Below are positions 33,743 to 44,061 of a stretch of 64,000 nt of DNA, piece by piece. Location: positions 1 through 64,000 of the forward strand of contig CABXQD010000001.1 in NCBI GenBank assembly GCA_902514275.1. The letters are read 5' to 3'. This DNA is from an uncultured marine group I thaumarchaeote. Lineage in GTDB: Archaea; Thermoproteota; Nitrososphaeria; Nitrososphaerales; Nitrosopumilaceae. The notes under the pieces were generated by a model. It saw only the letters and a program-made list of their open reading frames with translations. It was not told where the DNA came from and did not search any database. A program made the translations under genes and the position numbers. The stretch's first letter is position 1. Every line of letters begins with the position of its first letter.

Positions 33743-36700
33743 ATGTCTGAAAACGACGCAATTTCTAGAATTCGTGATATTGAAATGCCAGAATATTACT
33801 TAGATTACTATTCAAATCTCTCAACTGAAACATATTCTATATTTGAGCATGCAGCAGCAGCAAAATCAACTTTAGTTGATTCTTCAGGCATAATTGAGCC
33901 TAAAATCGCATTTGATTTAGCCGATCGAGTTGCAAAAATGCACGAAATTGATATTGCGGATCCATTAAGAGAAATTTTAAAAATTAATGGAAAAGAACTT
34001 TCTGCATTAATTTTAGCCAAAGACATTGCTTTAGGAAAATATTCCTTACCCGATGCTACAATCGAAGAAAAATTGGATCTTGCAGTTCGTGTAGGATTAG
34101 CAATAATTACTGAAGGTGTTACAATTGCACCTCTACAAGGAATTAGTGAAGTAAAAATTAAGAAAAACAAAGATGGAACTGATTATCTATCAGTTTCAAT
34201 TGCTGGACCTATGCGTTCTGCAGGAGGCACAGAATCTGCAGTTACTCTACTAATTGCAGATCATGTTAGAAAAATTGCAGGATTATCTAAATTTCAAGCA
34301 AATTCTTTTGATGATGAAACAGGCAGATTTGTTGAAGAATTACGAATTTATGAAAGGGAAGCTAGTAGCTTTCAATTTCATATTTTGGATGAAGATATTG
34401 AACATGTGATTTCAAATCTTCCAGTTGAACTGGCTGGTGTAGATACTGATCCATATGAGGTTGTAAATCATAAAGGAATGACTAGAATTCAAACTGATAG
34501 AGTTAGAGGAGGAGCTTTACGTGTTCTTAATGATGGTTTGATTGGAAGATCAAAAAAACTCCTCAAAAGAATAGAAATGTACAATTTAGATGGTTGGGAA
34601 TGGCTTGGTGACCTTAAAGGTGCAGTTCAAACAGGTGATAATCAAGAAGATGCTGCAGCAAAAAGAATGCGTGAGGTAATTACAGGCAGATCTGTATTAT
34701 CTATGCCTAACAAATTAGGTGGATTTAGGCTTAGATATGGAAGAGCATGTAATACTGGATTTGCAGCAGTAGGATTTCACCCTGTTGTTGCTGAAATCTT
34801 AGATCATACTATAGCAGTTGGAACACAAGTCAAATGTGATCTTCCTGGAAAAGGTGCAACTGTAGCATTTGTTGATAGTATTGAAACACCAACTGTACGT
34901 CTTCTTAATGGAGATGTTGTAAAAATTAGAGATGTTAAACATGGGATAGAAATTAAAAATAAAATAGAAAAAATTCTCCACCTTGGAGATATTTTAATCA
35001 CGTTTGGAGATTTTCTTGAAAACAATGCTCAACTAATTCCTTCAGGATATGTTGAAGAGATTTGGATAGAAGAATTAAAACAAATAATTTCAAAATCTGA
35101 GCCTAAAAATCAATATTTAGAACAATTTTTGACTAAATTACCTTCAGTTGAGGAAGCATTAAAAATCTCAATTGATTTTCATTTTTCATTACATCCACAC
35201 TATCTATATTATTGGGATCAGATATCATCAGAAAATTTATTTTTACTTTTACAACCAAAAAATTTCAACGAAAATAAAATTGAATATCCAATTGAAATTA
35301 AAAAAATTCTAGAAAAATTAGGAACTCCACATAAAATTGTAAATCAATCTATTATTTTAGAAAATGACGAAGCAAAAATTTTCTTTAATTTATTATTTAT
35401 AACAAAACCAATAATCAATGAATTATCAATTCCTGAAATTTTAACAAATTCATCAAAAATTAAAATTAATAATAAATTTTCTACTTCAATTGGAGTTCGA
35501 ATTGGAAGACCTGAAAAAGCAGCTCCTAGACAAATGAAGCCTCCTACACATGTACTATTTCCAATTTCTGATAAAGGTGGACCAACAAGAGATCTTCTTA
35601 AAGCATCACGAAATGAGCACTTTTTTGCAAATATTTACAATAGACATTGTTCACAATGTAATGAACCGTCTATTGGGATTAATTGTTCTAATTGTGGTGA
35701 AAAAACAACAATTTCTTTTAGATGTAATAATTGTAGAGATACATTAACAGAACCATTTTGTGAAAAATGTAAGAGAAAAGCTCCTGCACATTCTCATAAA
35801 GAATTTCCACTAAAATCACGATTACTTTTAGCTCAAGAAAAGATGGGTATTCGTGCGAAAGAACCTTTCAAAGGTCTCAAAGAATTAATCAGTCAAGACA
35901 AAATTGCAGAACCTCTTGAAAAGGGACTTGTACGTCAAAATCTAGGCTTAACTACATTCAAAGATGGAACTATTCGATTTGATGCAACAAATTCTCCTTT
36001 AACTCAATTCAAACCATCATGGATTGGAACTTCAATTGAAAAATTAAAGGAATTGGGTTATTCTCATGATGTTGATGGAAAACCATTAGAAAATACAGAT
36101 CAAATAATTGAACTAAGAATGCAAGATGTAGTAATTCCCAATGAAAGTGGAAGATATCTGGTTTCAACTTGTAAATACATTGATACACTTTTGATGAAAT
36201 TTTATGGCAAATCTTCATTTTATAATGTTAAAAATACTGAAGAACTAATTGGTCATTTGATTATTGGTTTAGCACCTCATACTTCTGTTGGAATCGTAGG
36301 TAGAATTATTGGATATACTGAAACTCATGTTTGTTTTGGTACACCTAATTGGCATTCAGCAAAAAGACGTGATGCTGATGGTGATGCTGATTCTATTATG
36401 TTGTTGATGGATAGTCTACTTAATTTCTCACGACAATTCCTTTCTGATAGAATTGGAGGTTTAATGGATGCTCCATTACTTGTTCAACCTCTTGTTTTAC
36501 CACACGAATCTCAACCCCAGGCACATAATCTTGAAGTAACAAAAATTCTTCCTCTAGAATTTTTTGAATCGACAGTTCAACAAAGTAAAGCGTCTGATGT
36601 AACTTCAGTTGAAATTATTAAATCACGATTAGAAACAGAAAGGCAATTTTATGATTATCATTGTACTCATTTAACTTCATCACTAACAACTTCCAAATCT

Positions 36701-37120
36701 CGAAGTGCATATTCTACATTAGGTTCTATGCTTGACAAATTTGATATGCAAGTTAGAAATGCTGAATTAATTGATGTAGTTAATCCATCTGAACTTGTTT
36801 CAAATGTAATTTCAACACATCTTGTTCCAGATATTATGGGAAATCTTAGAGCATATGCAAGACAAAGTTTTAGATGCACTGCTTGTGGAAAGTCATATCG
36901 TCGAATGCCTTTAATTCAAACTTGTGTATGTGGACATAAACTAATTGCAACAATTACTAGAGGTTCTGTTGAAAAATATCTAAAACTTGCAAAAAGACTC
37001 GTTGACAAATATGATGTTGGGGAATATCAACGTGGAAGAATTCATGCTCTATCTGATGAAATTGAATTAGTTTTTGGTAAAAGTCAGGGAGATCAATCAC
37101 TCCTTACAGATTATGCGTAA
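33743..37120 (+). CDS. polC: DNA polymerase D large subunit DP2
   Basis: A 1125-residue catalytic subunit of polymerase D. The catalytic aspartates lie in RRDADGDADSIMLLMDSLL with DADGDAD at 877-883. A zinc module is seen near 635-675 (CSQCNEPSIGINCSNCGEK, CNNCRDT, CEKCKRK) and a second near 1047-1070 (CTACGKSYRRMP, CVCGHKL). The N-terminal KH-like and barrel regions are intact, and there is no intein. The short spacing to GGGP synthase suggests co-transcription. DP1 and Cdc6 lie about 4-6 kb upstream, across the predicted origin. Confidence 0.97.
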   Translation: MSENDAISRIRDIEMPEYYLDYYSNLSTETYSIFEHAAAAKSTLVDSSGIIEPKIAFDLADRVAKMHEIDIADPLREILKINGKELSALILAKDIALGKYSLPDATIEEKLDLAVRVGLAIITEGVTIAPLQGISEVKIKKNKDGTDYLSVSIAGPMRSAGGTESAVTLLIADHVRKIAGLSKFQANSFDDETGRFVEELRIYEREASSFQFHILDEDIEHVISNLPVELAGVDTDPYEVVNHKGMTRIQTDRVRGGALRVLNDGLIGRSKKLLKRIEMYNLDGWEWLGDLKGAVQTGDNQEDAAAKRMREVITGRSVLSMPNKLGGFRLRYGRACNTGFAAVGFHPVVAEILDHTIAVGTQVKCDLPGKGATVAFVDSIETPTVRLLNGDVVKIRDVKHGIEIKNKIEKILHLGDILITFGDFLENNAQLIPSGYVEEIWIEELKQIISKSEPKNQYLEQFLTKLPSVEEALKISIDFHFSLHPHYLYYWDQISSENLFLLLQPKNFNENKIEYPIEIKKILEKLGTPHKIVNQSIILENDEAKIFFNLLFITKPIINELSIPEILTNSSKIKINNKFSTSIGVRIGRPEKAAPRQMKPPTHVLFPISDKGGPTRDLLKASRNEHFFANIYNRHCSQCNEPSIGINCSNCGEKTTISFRCNNCRDTLTEPFCEKCKRKAPAHSHKEFPLKSRLLLAQEKMGIRAKEPFKGLKELISQDKIAEPLEKGLVRQNLGLTTFKDGTIRFDATNSPLTQFKPSWIGTSIEKLKELGYSHDVDGKPLENTDQIIELRMQDVVIPNESGRYLVSTCKYIDTLLMKFYGKSSFYNVKNTEELIGHLIIGLAPHTSVGIVGRIIGYTETHVCFGTPNWHSAKRRDADGDADSIMLLMDSLLNFSRQFLSDRIGGLMDAPLLVQPLVLPHESQPQAHNLEVTKILPLEFFESTVQQSKASDVTSVEIIKSRLETERQFYDYHCTHLTSSLTTSKSRSAYSTLGSMLDKFDMQVRNAELIDVVNPSELVSNVISTHLVPDIMGNLRAYARQSFRCTACGKSYRRMPLIQTCVCGHKLIATITRGSVEKYLKLAKRLVDKYDVGEYQRGRIHALSDEIELVFGKSQGDQSLLTDYA

Positions 37121-37122
37121 AA

Positions 37123-38445
37123 TTATCTTAATTTGACGTATTCGTAGGCACCAAGCTTACTATCAAAACAATATTTGACTTTTTGATAATCTTTTCTCCA
37201 AGATTTTACTTTTGGTAGAACTTTCTTTGGATCCTTTTTCTCAATAATGATTTGTTTCATGAATGTTGCAATCTCCTTCATTTCATTTTCTTTCATTCCT
37301 AATCTTGTAATTTCAGATACACCTAATCTAATGCCACCTGGATGGAAATAATTTCTTCCAGCTTTAATGTCTCCAGGAATAAGTTGTCTATTTACAATTA
37401 TGTTTGCTTTTTCCAATTCAGCTTCAACTTTACCGCCATCAGAATAATCCAAAACATTTACTGCAATTTGATGTGATTGTGTATATCCTCTACTTTCACC
37501 TAATACTTTGAATCCTGCATCACTTAATGCTTCAGCAAAGTATTTGGCATTTTTAATTACTTGAGATGCATAATCTTTTCCAAATTCTAATGCTTCTGCA
37601 AATGCAACAGCTTTTCCTGCCATATTGTTAATATGATGACTACTTGTCAAACCTGGGAATGTTGCTTTTTTAATTGGCTCTTCGTGTTCTTCAGAACCTA
37701 AAACTAATCCGCCTTGAGGACCAAATAATGTTTTATGAGTACTCATTGTCATTGTATCTGCACCTTCACGTAATGGATCTTGGAATTTTCCACCTGCGAT
37801 TAATCCTGCAACATGAGCTGCATCATAATTGATGTGAATATCATATGTTTTAAGAAAATCAGATAATTCCTTTACAGGATGTGGAAACAAGAATAGTGAA
37901 CCTCCAAACATCGCCATTTTAGGAAGACGATTATTCTTTTTGAGTTCTTTTACTTTTTGTTTAGTTTTATCAACATCAATTGTCATTTCTTCAGCATTAA
38001 ATGGATAAAATTCAATTTCTAAACCATGAACCAATCCAGCAGTTCCTGAATGTTCTCTTTTACCATGTGAAATATGACCACCAGCAGGAATAGATGGTGC
38101 AATCATTACATCTCCCGGATTTGAATAAGCTGAGTATACTGCTAAATTTGCAACTACACCAGAAATTGGTCTTACATCTGCAAATTTTGCTTTGTATAAT
38201 TTTTTAGCTAATTTCATACATTCAAACTCTACATCATCAATGTAGATACATCCTGCATAGACTCTTTCTCCAGGCCATCCTTCAGCATATCTATTACCAA
38301 AATCAGAAATAATTGCTTCTCTAACTGCCGGACTAGGAATATTTTCACTAGCAATTAATGGAATTGAATTTTCAAACCATTTGTGATGTTCTTTTAATTT
38401 TGCAAATATTTTATTGTAAGATTCTTTATTTTGAGATTTAACCAT
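37123..38445 (-). CDS. glyA: Serine hydroxymethyltransferase
   Basis: A 440-residue PLP enzyme that interconverts serine and glycine with a pterin one-carbon carrier. Motifs are SENIPSPAVREAI near the N-terminus, GNRYAEGWPGERVYAG (substrate loop), HINYDAAHVAGLIAGG (Asp/His at the cofactor), TMSTHKTLFGPQGGLVLG with the Schiff-base lysine in THK, and FHPGGIRLG near the end. It ends 2 bp from the DP2 stop on the opposite strand and is divergent from the thermosome gene. Confidence 0.95.
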   Translation of the reverse strand: MVKSQNKESYNKIFAKLKEHHKWFENSIPLIASENIPSPAVREAIISDFGNRYAEGWPGERVYAGCIYIDDVEFECMKLAKKLYKAKFADVRPISGVVANLAVYSAYSNPGDVMIAPSIPAGGHISHGKREHSGTAGLVHGLEIEFYPFNAEEMTIDVDKTKQKVKELKKNNRLPKMAMFGGSLFLFPHPVKELSDFLKTYDIHINYDAAHVAGLIAGGKFQDPLREGADTMTMSTHKTLFGPQGGLVLGSEEHEEPIKKATFPGLTSSHHINNMAGKAVAFAEALEFGKDYASQVIKNAKYFAEALSDAGFKVLGESRGYTQSHQIAVNVLDYSDGGKVEAELEKANIIVNRQLIPGDIKAGRNYFHPGGIRLGVSEITRLGMKENEMKEIATFMKQIIIEKKDPKKVLPKVKSWRKDYQKVKYCFDSKLGAYEYVKLR

Positions 38446-38507
38446 GTTTTACAATTTGGTTTTCCCAATTTAAAAACACCGATATTTTATAATCCTGATC
38501 TGGAAGG

Positions 38508-38515
38508 TATAAAAG
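38508..38515 (+). promoter_or_regulatory. TATA box of the thermosome gene
   Basis: TATAAAAG followed by GGGA lies 24-31 bp before the ATG at 38539. At the usual archaeal distance transcription would start at or next to this ATG, giving a leaderless message. This decides against the longer reading frame that begins at 38431, whose first 36 codons would precede the promoter. Confidence 0.65.
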
Positions 38516-38538
38516 GGGAATCTGGAGTTTTGCCAATT

Positions 38539-40251
38539 ATGGGTATGCAAGCAACTTCAAAAGGAAATATGCCTGTTGTACTGCTAAAAGAAGGCGGTTC
38601 AGAAACTAAAGGTAAAGATGCTCAAAAAAATAATATTGCAGCAGCCAAAATAGTTGCAGAAATTGTTCATACCAGTTTAGGTCCACGAGGAATGGATAAA
38701 ATGCTAGTTGATTCCCTAGGCGACGTTACAATTACAAATGATGGTGCTACTATTCTTAAAGAAATTGATGTTCAACACCCAGCAGCAAAAATGCTAGTTG
38801 AAATTTCTAAAACTACTGATAATGAAGTAGGTGATGGAACAACTTCAGCTGTTGTTTTAGCTGGTGCATTACTTGAACATGCTGAATCATTAATTGATCA
38901 AGATGTTCATCCAACAATCATTGTTGATGGATATAAAAAAGCAGCAAGAAAAACTAAAGAATACCTTGAAGAAATTGCAGATTCAATATCTTCAGTTGAT
39001 AAAAACATGTTAACAAAAATTGCAAAAACTTCAATGCAAACAAAACTAGTTAGAAAAGATTCTGATTTACTTGCAGAAATTATTGTAAAATCTGTACTTG
39101 CTGTTTCAGAAAAAGAAGGTGAAAATTATGAAGTTGATATTGATGATATTAAAGTAGAAAAGAAGGCAGGTGGTTCCATTAAAGATTCTATAATTATTGA
39201 AGGAATTGTACTTGACAAAGAAATTGTTCATGGTGGTATGCCTAGAAAAATTACTGATGCAAAGATTGCATTAATTAACACTGCATTAGAGATAAGCAAA
39301 ACTGAAACTGATGCTAAAATCAATATTTCAAATCCACAACAACTAAAATCATTTTTAGATGAAGAAAATAAAATGCTAAAGACCATGGTCGACAAAGTTA
39401 TTGGTTCTGGTGCAAATGTGGTATTATGTCAAAAAGGACTTGATGATATGGCACAACATTATCTTGCTAAAGCAGGAATTATTGCAGTTAGAAGAATTAA
39501 AGAAAGTGATCTTACTAAACTTGCAAAAGCAACAGGTGCCAGAATTGTTACAAATCTTGATGATTTGTTTGAAAAAGATTTAGGAAGTGCTGAAACTGTT
39601 GAAGAAAGAAAAATTGAAGAAGACAAATGGGTTTTTGTTGAAGGTTGTAAACATCCAAAATCTGTTACTTTACTTTTACGTGGGGGTTCACAAAGAGTTG
39701 TTGACGAAGTTGAACGTTCTGTTCATGATGCATTAATGGTAGTAAAAGATGTAATTTTAAAACCACAAATTGTAGCAGGTGGAGGCGCTCCTGAAACGTT
39801 TGCTTCAACAAAACTTAGAGGTTGGGCAAAATCATTAGAAGGAAGAGAGCAATTAGCTGCAGAGAAATTTGCAGATGCTTTAGAATCGATTCCATTAACA
39901 CTTTCAGAAAATGCAGGTATGGATCCAATTGATACTCTTACAGTTCTTCGTTCTAAACAACAAAAAGGTGAAAAATGGACTGGAATTGATGTTATGAAAG
40001 GCAAAATTGGAAATATGAAATCAAGTGATATTATTGAACCATTAGCAGTTAAACTTCAAATTGTTTCAGCAGCAGCTGAAGCAGCATGTATGCTTCTTCG
40101 AATCGATGATGTAATCGCTACCCAAAGTTCTGGTGGTGGCGGTGGAGGAGAAGGAGGAATGCCACCTGGAATGCCACCTGGAATGGGTGGAGGAATGCCA
40201 CCTGGAATGGGTGGAATGGGTGGAATGCCTGATATGGGCGGAATGATGTAA
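38539..40251 (+). CDS. Thermosome (group II chaperonin) subunit
   Basis: A chaperonin of about 570 residues forming an ATP-driven double ring. Nucleotide motifs are [40 protein letters not shown] and [19 protein letters not shown]; the apical and lower domains are complete, with AGGGAPET near the end. The C-terminus is a Gly/Met/Pro-rich tail ([19 protein letters not shown]) longer than the usual GGM repeats. A frame open from 38431 exists, but the TATA box at 38508 places the true start at the ATG at 38539 or 38545. Confidence 0.95.
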   Translation: MGMQATSKGNMPVVLLKEGGSETKGKDAQKNNIAAAKIVAEIVHTSLGPRGMDKMLVDSLGDVTITNDGATILKEIDVQHPAAKMLVEISKTTDNEVGDGTTSAVVLAGALLEHAESLIDQDVHPTIIVDGYKKAARKTKEYLEEIADSISSVDKNMLTKIAKTSMQTKLVRKDSDLLAEIIVKSVLAVSEKEGENYEVDIDDIKVEKKAGGSIKDSIIIEGIVLDKEIVHGGMPRKITDAKIALINTALEISKTETDAKINISNPQQLKSFLDEENKMLKTMVDKVIGSGANVVLCQKGLDDMAQHYLAKAGIIAVRRIKESDLTKLAKATGARIVTNLDDLFEKDLGSAETVEERKIEEDKWVFVEGCKHPKSVTLLLRGGSQRVVDEVERSVHDALMVVKDVILKPQIVAGGGAPETFASTKLRGWAKSLEGREQLAAEKFADALESIPLTLSENAGMDPIDTLTVLRSKQQKGEKWTGIDVMKGKIGNMKSSDIIEPLAVKLQIVSAAAEAACMLLRIDDVIATQSSGGGGGGEGGMPPGMPPGMGGGMPPGMGGMGGMPDMGGMM

Positions 40252-40312
40252 GATTATTTAGTAAATTTTCTTTCTTCAAAAGTTTATTTGATTACTATAA
40301 TTACGAATCATT

Positions 40313-40591
40313 ATGAGTACCACTTCATCTAAAACACTTACAAGTTTCAAGTATGTTTATTTGATAATATTTTTTACATTACTTTCAGGTATTTTTTATC
40401 CATTGATTAATGAACTTAGTATTGATATTGTAATTACTGGAGTTTTTGTTTTATTTATTGGATTAATTGGTGGCATTTTAGTATTCAAATCAACGACATC
40501 TGAAACTAAAAAAGAAATATTTTTTGGAATTGGATTTGGTCTAATTGCACTTTCATTGTATTCTATTTATTATATTACTGGAACAATCTAA
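40313..40591 (+). CDS. Small membrane protein with three helices
   Basis: A 92-residue protein with hydrophobic segments at about 14-33, 38-58 and 70-90, separated by short polar loops (NELSIDI and KSTTSETKKEI). No family is recognised and there are no catalytic-looking residues. It converges on glutamine synthetase and overlaps its stop by 4 bp. Confidence 0.6.
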   Translation: MSTTSSKTLTSFKYVYLIIFFTLLSGIFYPLINELSIDIVITGVFVLFIGLIGGILVFKSTTSETKKEIFFGIGFGLIALSLYSIYYITGTI

Positions 40592-42018
40592 ACATCAAAG
40601 TATAGATAAAATTCATGGGGATGGGGTCTAATTGCAATTTCTCTTTGATCTCTTCTCTCTAATTCAATAATTTTATCTATTACATCATTAGTGTAAATAG
40701 GATTCAAGAATTTTCTATCACTTTCTAATTCATCTAATGCTTCACCGAGACTTTTTGGTAAAACTCCAATACCTCGTTTAGCTCTATCTGATTTTGTCAT
40801 TTTGAATATATCATCTTGTACTTGATCACCTGGATCCATTTTCTTTTTGATTCCGTCCATTCCTGCTGCTGTAACTGCTGCAAATACAAGATATGGATTT
40901 GATGAAGGATCTGGTGCTCTAAACTCTAATCTCTTTAATTTAGAATGTCGTTTTCCTTTCAAATGTTTTGGAACTCTTACAATTGCTGAACGATTTCCTG
41001 CACTCCATGCAATATATGCTGGTGCTTCATATCCTGGTACTAATCTGTGATATGAATTTGTAGTAGGATTACAAATTGCAGATAATGCTTTTGCGTGATT
41101 AATTATTCCACCACAAAAATATCTACCAGTTTGACTTAATTCAATTTCATCATCAGGATCATAAAATGCATTTTCCTTTCCTTTCCATAAACTAACATTG
41201 ACATGCATTCCTGAACCTGCATCCATTGCAATTGGTTTAGGCATACATGTTGCCACTTTTCCATATTTTTGTGCCACATTTTTAATTACATATTTGTAAG
41301 ATTGTGCAGCATCTGCAGCATTTGTCATGTGATCATACATAATATCAATCTCACATTGTCCTGCAGTTGCAACTTCATGATGATGATTATCACATAAAAT
41401 TCCAAAATTTTTACTAAGAATATTTACACATTCATTTCTGTATGGTGTGAGAGTATCTGAAGGTGTTGTTGGATAATATCCTTCTTGTAACCCCATTGGA
41501 TAACCATCTCCATCATTACTCCATGGTGCTTCTTTTGATTCAATTGAATATGATTGTCCTTTGTATGGTGTTAAAACATCCCAATGAACTTTATCAAAAA
41601 CAAAAAATTCTACTTCAGGACCCCATGTACTAAAATCAAATCCTTGAGTTTTGATATATTCTTCAGCTTTTTGAGCAATACCTCTAGGATCTCTAGATAA
41701 TCTTCCCCTATCTTCTCCCCAATAAACATCACAAAGAAGTCTAGCTGTTTTATTTTCAGTCATCCAAGGAATAATTGCAAATGTATTTGGATCTGGTTTT
41801 AAAAGTAAATCTGAATCATCAATAGTTGTAAAACCTACAATTGATGAACCATCTAGTTTTGGTAAACCATCTCTCATTTGTTCTGGTGTGAAAGTATTTG
41901 CTGAAATTGTGGTGTGATGAAAATGACCAGTTAGACCTGTAAATTGTAAATCAATAAATTGAATTCCTTCATGTTGAATTCTTGAGAATACTTCGTCAGG
42001 TGAATACCCTATCTGCAT
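40588..42018 (-). CDS. glnA: Glutamine synthetase type I (first copy)
   Basis: Assimilates ammonium into glutamine with ATP. Motifs are FSTWGPEVEFFVFD (metal site), HHHEVATAGQCEID, MDAGSGMHVNVSLWKG, NPTTNSYHRLVPGYEAPAYI and RVPKHLKGKRHSKLKRLEFR. The position equivalent to the regulatory adenylylation tyrosine appears as Phe (DDIFKM), so that control is likely absent. A TTG at 42048 is in frame, but a minus-strand TATAAAA at 42049-42055 would place transcription downstream of it; the ATG at 42018 (MQIGYSPDEV) fits a leaderless start, giving 476 residues. Confidence 0.95.
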   Translation of the reverse strand: MQIGYSPDEVFSRIQHEGIQFIDLQFTGLTGHFHHTTISANTFTPEQMRDGLPKLDGSSIVGFTTIDDSDLLLKPDPNTFAIIPWMTENKTARLLCDVYWGEDRGRLSRDPRGIAQKAEEYIKTQGFDFSTWGPEVEFFVFDKVHWDVLTPYKGQSYSIESKEAPWSNDGDGYPMGLQEGYYPTTPSDTLTPYRNECVNILSKNFGILCDNHHHEVATAGQCEIDIMYDHMTNAADAAQSYKYVIKNVAQKYGKVATCMPKPIAMDAGSGMHVNVSLWKGKENAFYDPDDEIELSQTGRYFCGGIINHAKALSAICNPTTNSYHRLVPGYEAPAYIAWSAGNRSAIVRVPKHLKGKRHSKLKRLEFRAPDPSSNPYLVFAAVTAAGMDGIKKKMDPGDQVQDDIFKMTKSDRAKRGIGVLPKSLGEALDELESDRKFLNPIYTNDVIDKIIELERRDQREIAIRPHPHEFYLYFDV

Positions 42019-42048
42019 AGCTTTTCCGTGACTGACTTTATATGGCAA

Positions 42049-42055
42049 TTTTATA
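42049..42055 (-). promoter_or_regulatory. TATA box of glnA
   Basis: TATAAAA on the minus strand, 31-37 bp upstream of the ATG at 42018 and only a base or two before the alternative TTG start at 42048. It therefore decides between the two starts in favour of the ATG. A weaker AT-rich word lies farther upstream. Confidence 0.5.
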
Positions 42056-42101
42056 CTTCAATCAAACACAAATACAACCAGCATTTAAGGATTAGGTAGA
42101 A

Positions 42102-42659
42102 ATGTCAGAATCAAATCAAATTGATATCAATTCATTACATAATACAGTTTTACGAGAAACTGAAAATGATTCATTGCTAGAAATCAATCCAAATTTTTAT
42201 CGATTTTTATCTGATTTCATTGGAAATTTAAGAAAACAAGAATTTGATGGTGTAGAAAATAAAATTAAAGATACTATGATAGAAATGGCATCTGAATTAA
42301 CATCATTACTAATACATATTAGATTGGAAAAAATTTTTGATTCTAATGATTATGATGTAGGTCATCTTCTTGATGAAGAAAAATACATTTTAGATTCCCA
42401 AGATGAACAAAATGAAAGAATAGAGATGATTCTTTCTGCAACAATTAATGGTAAATCAAAATTCCTTGAATCATTAGCTGAAAATCATAAAATTAAGAAA
42501 GTTGTAATTAGATTTCTTAGTGAAGTAGATCAAATTGTAGGCGCAGATCTTGAAAAATATGGTCCATTTCAGGCTGAAGATATTGCTACAATTCCATATG
42601 AAAATGCTCAGGCATTAATTGCTAAAAATATTGCAACAAAAGTTAGATGGGAAGATTAG
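42102..42659 (+). CDS. Archaeal GINS subunit (Gins51/Gins15 type)
   Basis: A 185-residue protein of the replicative CMG helicase complex, which links MCM to other fork proteins. The N-terminal helical domain (FYRFLSDFIGNLRKQEFDG) is followed by the C-terminal B domain VVIRFLSEVDQIVGADLEKY with GPFQAEDIATIPYENAQALI, the signature of GINS51-like subunits. It lies 5 kb from DP2 and 11 kb from the predicted origin, in keeping with a cluster of replication genes. Confidence 0.88.
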   Translation: MSESNQIDINSLHNTVLRETENDSLLEINPNFYRFLSDFIGNLRKQEFDGVENKIKDTMIEMASELTSLLIHIRLEKIFDSNDYDVGHLLDEEKYILDSQDEQNERIEMILSATINGKSKFLESLAENHKIKKVVIRFLSEVDQIVGADLEKYGPFQAEDIATIPYENAQALIAKNIATKVRWED

Positions 42660-42690
42660 GTAGAAATTATACCTATAATCTTTACAAATC

Positions 42691-42975
42691 ATGTCTCATA
42701 CTGGAGTAGATGTTATAGATTTTCTTTTTTATACAATTTATCCCGTAATTGGAATATTTATTGTTGAAATCATATGTCGAGTAATCAAAATTCCAAAATG
42801 GATTAAACTTTGGACTCAAGCAGTTGTATCTGTAGCTTTTGGTATTTACTATTGGTTTATTCTACCTGCTCCACAAAATTTTCCATTAACTGCAATGGTT
42901 ATGTTTGCATTAGCAATTGCCTTAATTTATCAAGGAAGACGAGCAAAAATTTCTCCTGAAAAAAGTCCTTATTGA
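42691..42975 (+). CDS. Small membrane protein
   Basis: A 94-residue protein with three hydrophobic segments (about 8-25, 38-54 and 66-82) and a basic cytoplasmic tail (YQGRRAKISPEKSPY). It follows the GINS gene after 31 bp on the same strand. No family is recognised. The function is unknown. Confidence 0.6.
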   Translation: MSHTGVDVIDFLFYTIYPVIGIFIVEIICRVIKIPKWIKLWTQAVVSVAFGIYYWFILPAPQNFPLTAMVMFALAIALIYQGRRAKISPEKSPY

Positions 42976-42980
42976 TTTTA

Positions 42981-43199
42981 TTATTTTCCAAAAAATCGTT
43001 TCAAGATACTTCCTTTTCCTTTATTTCCATCACGAATTACTTTTCTTTCTCCAAATCTCTCTGATCTAATTTGTCGTAATTTTACACATCTATGTTCTTC
43101 TGGAAGTCTATGTTCAGCACAAAACGGATCCTTACAATAACTACAATGAAATGGCATATCTGTCATATCTCCACAATATGCACAATTTTCAGATATCAC
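42981..43199 (-). CDS. AN1-type zinc finger protein
   Basis: A 72-residue protein whose first 40 residues form an AN1 zinc finger: CAYCGDMTDMPFHCSYCKDP and FCAEHRLPEEHRC, the C-x2-C, C-x2-C, C-x2-H, H-x-C pattern for two zinc ions. The tail is basic (RQIRSERFGERKVIRDGNK), consistent with nucleic-acid or ribosome contact. AN1 proteins in eukaryotes work with Cdc48 and stress; a similar role here is only an analogy. Confidence 0.88.
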   Translation of the reverse strand: MISENCAYCGDMTDMPFHCSYCKDPFCAEHRLPEEHRCVKLRQIRSERFGERKVIRDGNKGKGSILKRFFGK

Positions 43200-43320
43200 A
43201 ATTTCTTATAGATTTTTTCTTTTAAAAAACTTATTAGAATTTTAATAATTTGTTTTAAACATATAGTAACTAATTTTCTAAACATTTTTAGTATTGTTGA
43301 CAAAAATTTAGATGATAATA

Positions 43321-44061
43321 ATGATTAATGGTAAAGTTGCAATTATTACTGGAGCAAGTAGTGGAATTGGAGAAGCTACAGCAATTACACTTGCAAAAGC
43401 TGGTGTGAAAGTTGCAATTGGTGCTAGAAGAGTTGATAGACTAGAAGAATTATCAAAGAAAATTATTGCTGAAGGCGGTGAAGTTTATTTTCAAAAATTA
43501 GATGTTACAAAACATGAGGAATGTGATAATTTTGCAAAAGCAGTTTTAGATAAATGGGGTTCAATAGATATTTTAGTAAATAATGCTGGCTTGATGCCAT
43601 TAAGCTTTTTCAAAAATCTCAAAGTAGATGAATGGGATAGAATGATTGATGTTAATATCAAAGGTGTGTTATATTGTACAGGCTCAGTAATTTCTCATAT
43701 GAAAGAAAAGAAATCAGGACATATAGTTAATCTCTCATCTGTAGCTGGTAGAGTGGTATTTCCTGCTGGAAGTGTTTATTGTGCAACAAAATTTGCTGTA
43801 GCTGCATTTACTGAAGGATTAAGACAAGAATTTAGTGTTCGCTCTAATATTCGAGTTACTAGTATTGAACCTGGAATAGTAGCAACAGAATTAACCGATA
43901 CAATCACTGATGAATCTTTGCAACAATTTGTTGAAAATGGTAAAAAAATGGAAACTTTGCAAGCACAAGATATTGCAAATGCAATTTTGTATGCAGTTGA
44001 TTCCCCATCACATGTTAATGTTAATGAAATTTTGATTAGACCTACAACCCAAGAAAAATAA
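43321..44061 (+). CDS. Short-chain dehydrogenase/reductase (second copy)
   Basis: About 246 residues of a classical SDR. The Rossmann motif TGASSGIGEAT lies near 10-20, NNAG near 84-87, NLSS near 136-139, and YCATK (catalytic Tyr-x3-Lys) near 152. The PGIVATELT segment follows. ATGs at 43312 and 43321 are in frame; the second gives the usual MxxGKVAIITG opening. It is followed with no spacer by an FAD-dependent oxidoreductase, so the two form an operon and may act in one pathway. The substrate is not evident. Confidence 0.9.
   Translation: MINGKVAIITGASSGIGEATAITLAKAGVKVAIGARRVDRLEELSKKIIAEGGEVYFQKLDVTKHEECDNFAKAVLDKWGSIDILVNNAGLMPLSFFKNLKVDEWDRMIDVNIKGVLYCTGSVISHMKEKKSGHIVNLSSVAGRVVFPAGSVYCATKFAVAAFTEGLRQEFSVRSNIRVTSIEPGIVATELTDTITDESLQQFVENGKKMETLQAQDIANAILYAVDSPSHVNVNEILIRPTTQEK

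Noticed and set aside
34799-35025. Antisense frames inside DP2
   Set aside because: They are shadows of a long, well-supported gene and have no start signals or family features.
38431-38538. An N-terminal extension of the thermosome gene
   Set aside because: A strong TATA box at 38508 lies inside it, and the extension has no similarity to chaperonin N-termini. The ATG at 38539 fits a leaderless start.
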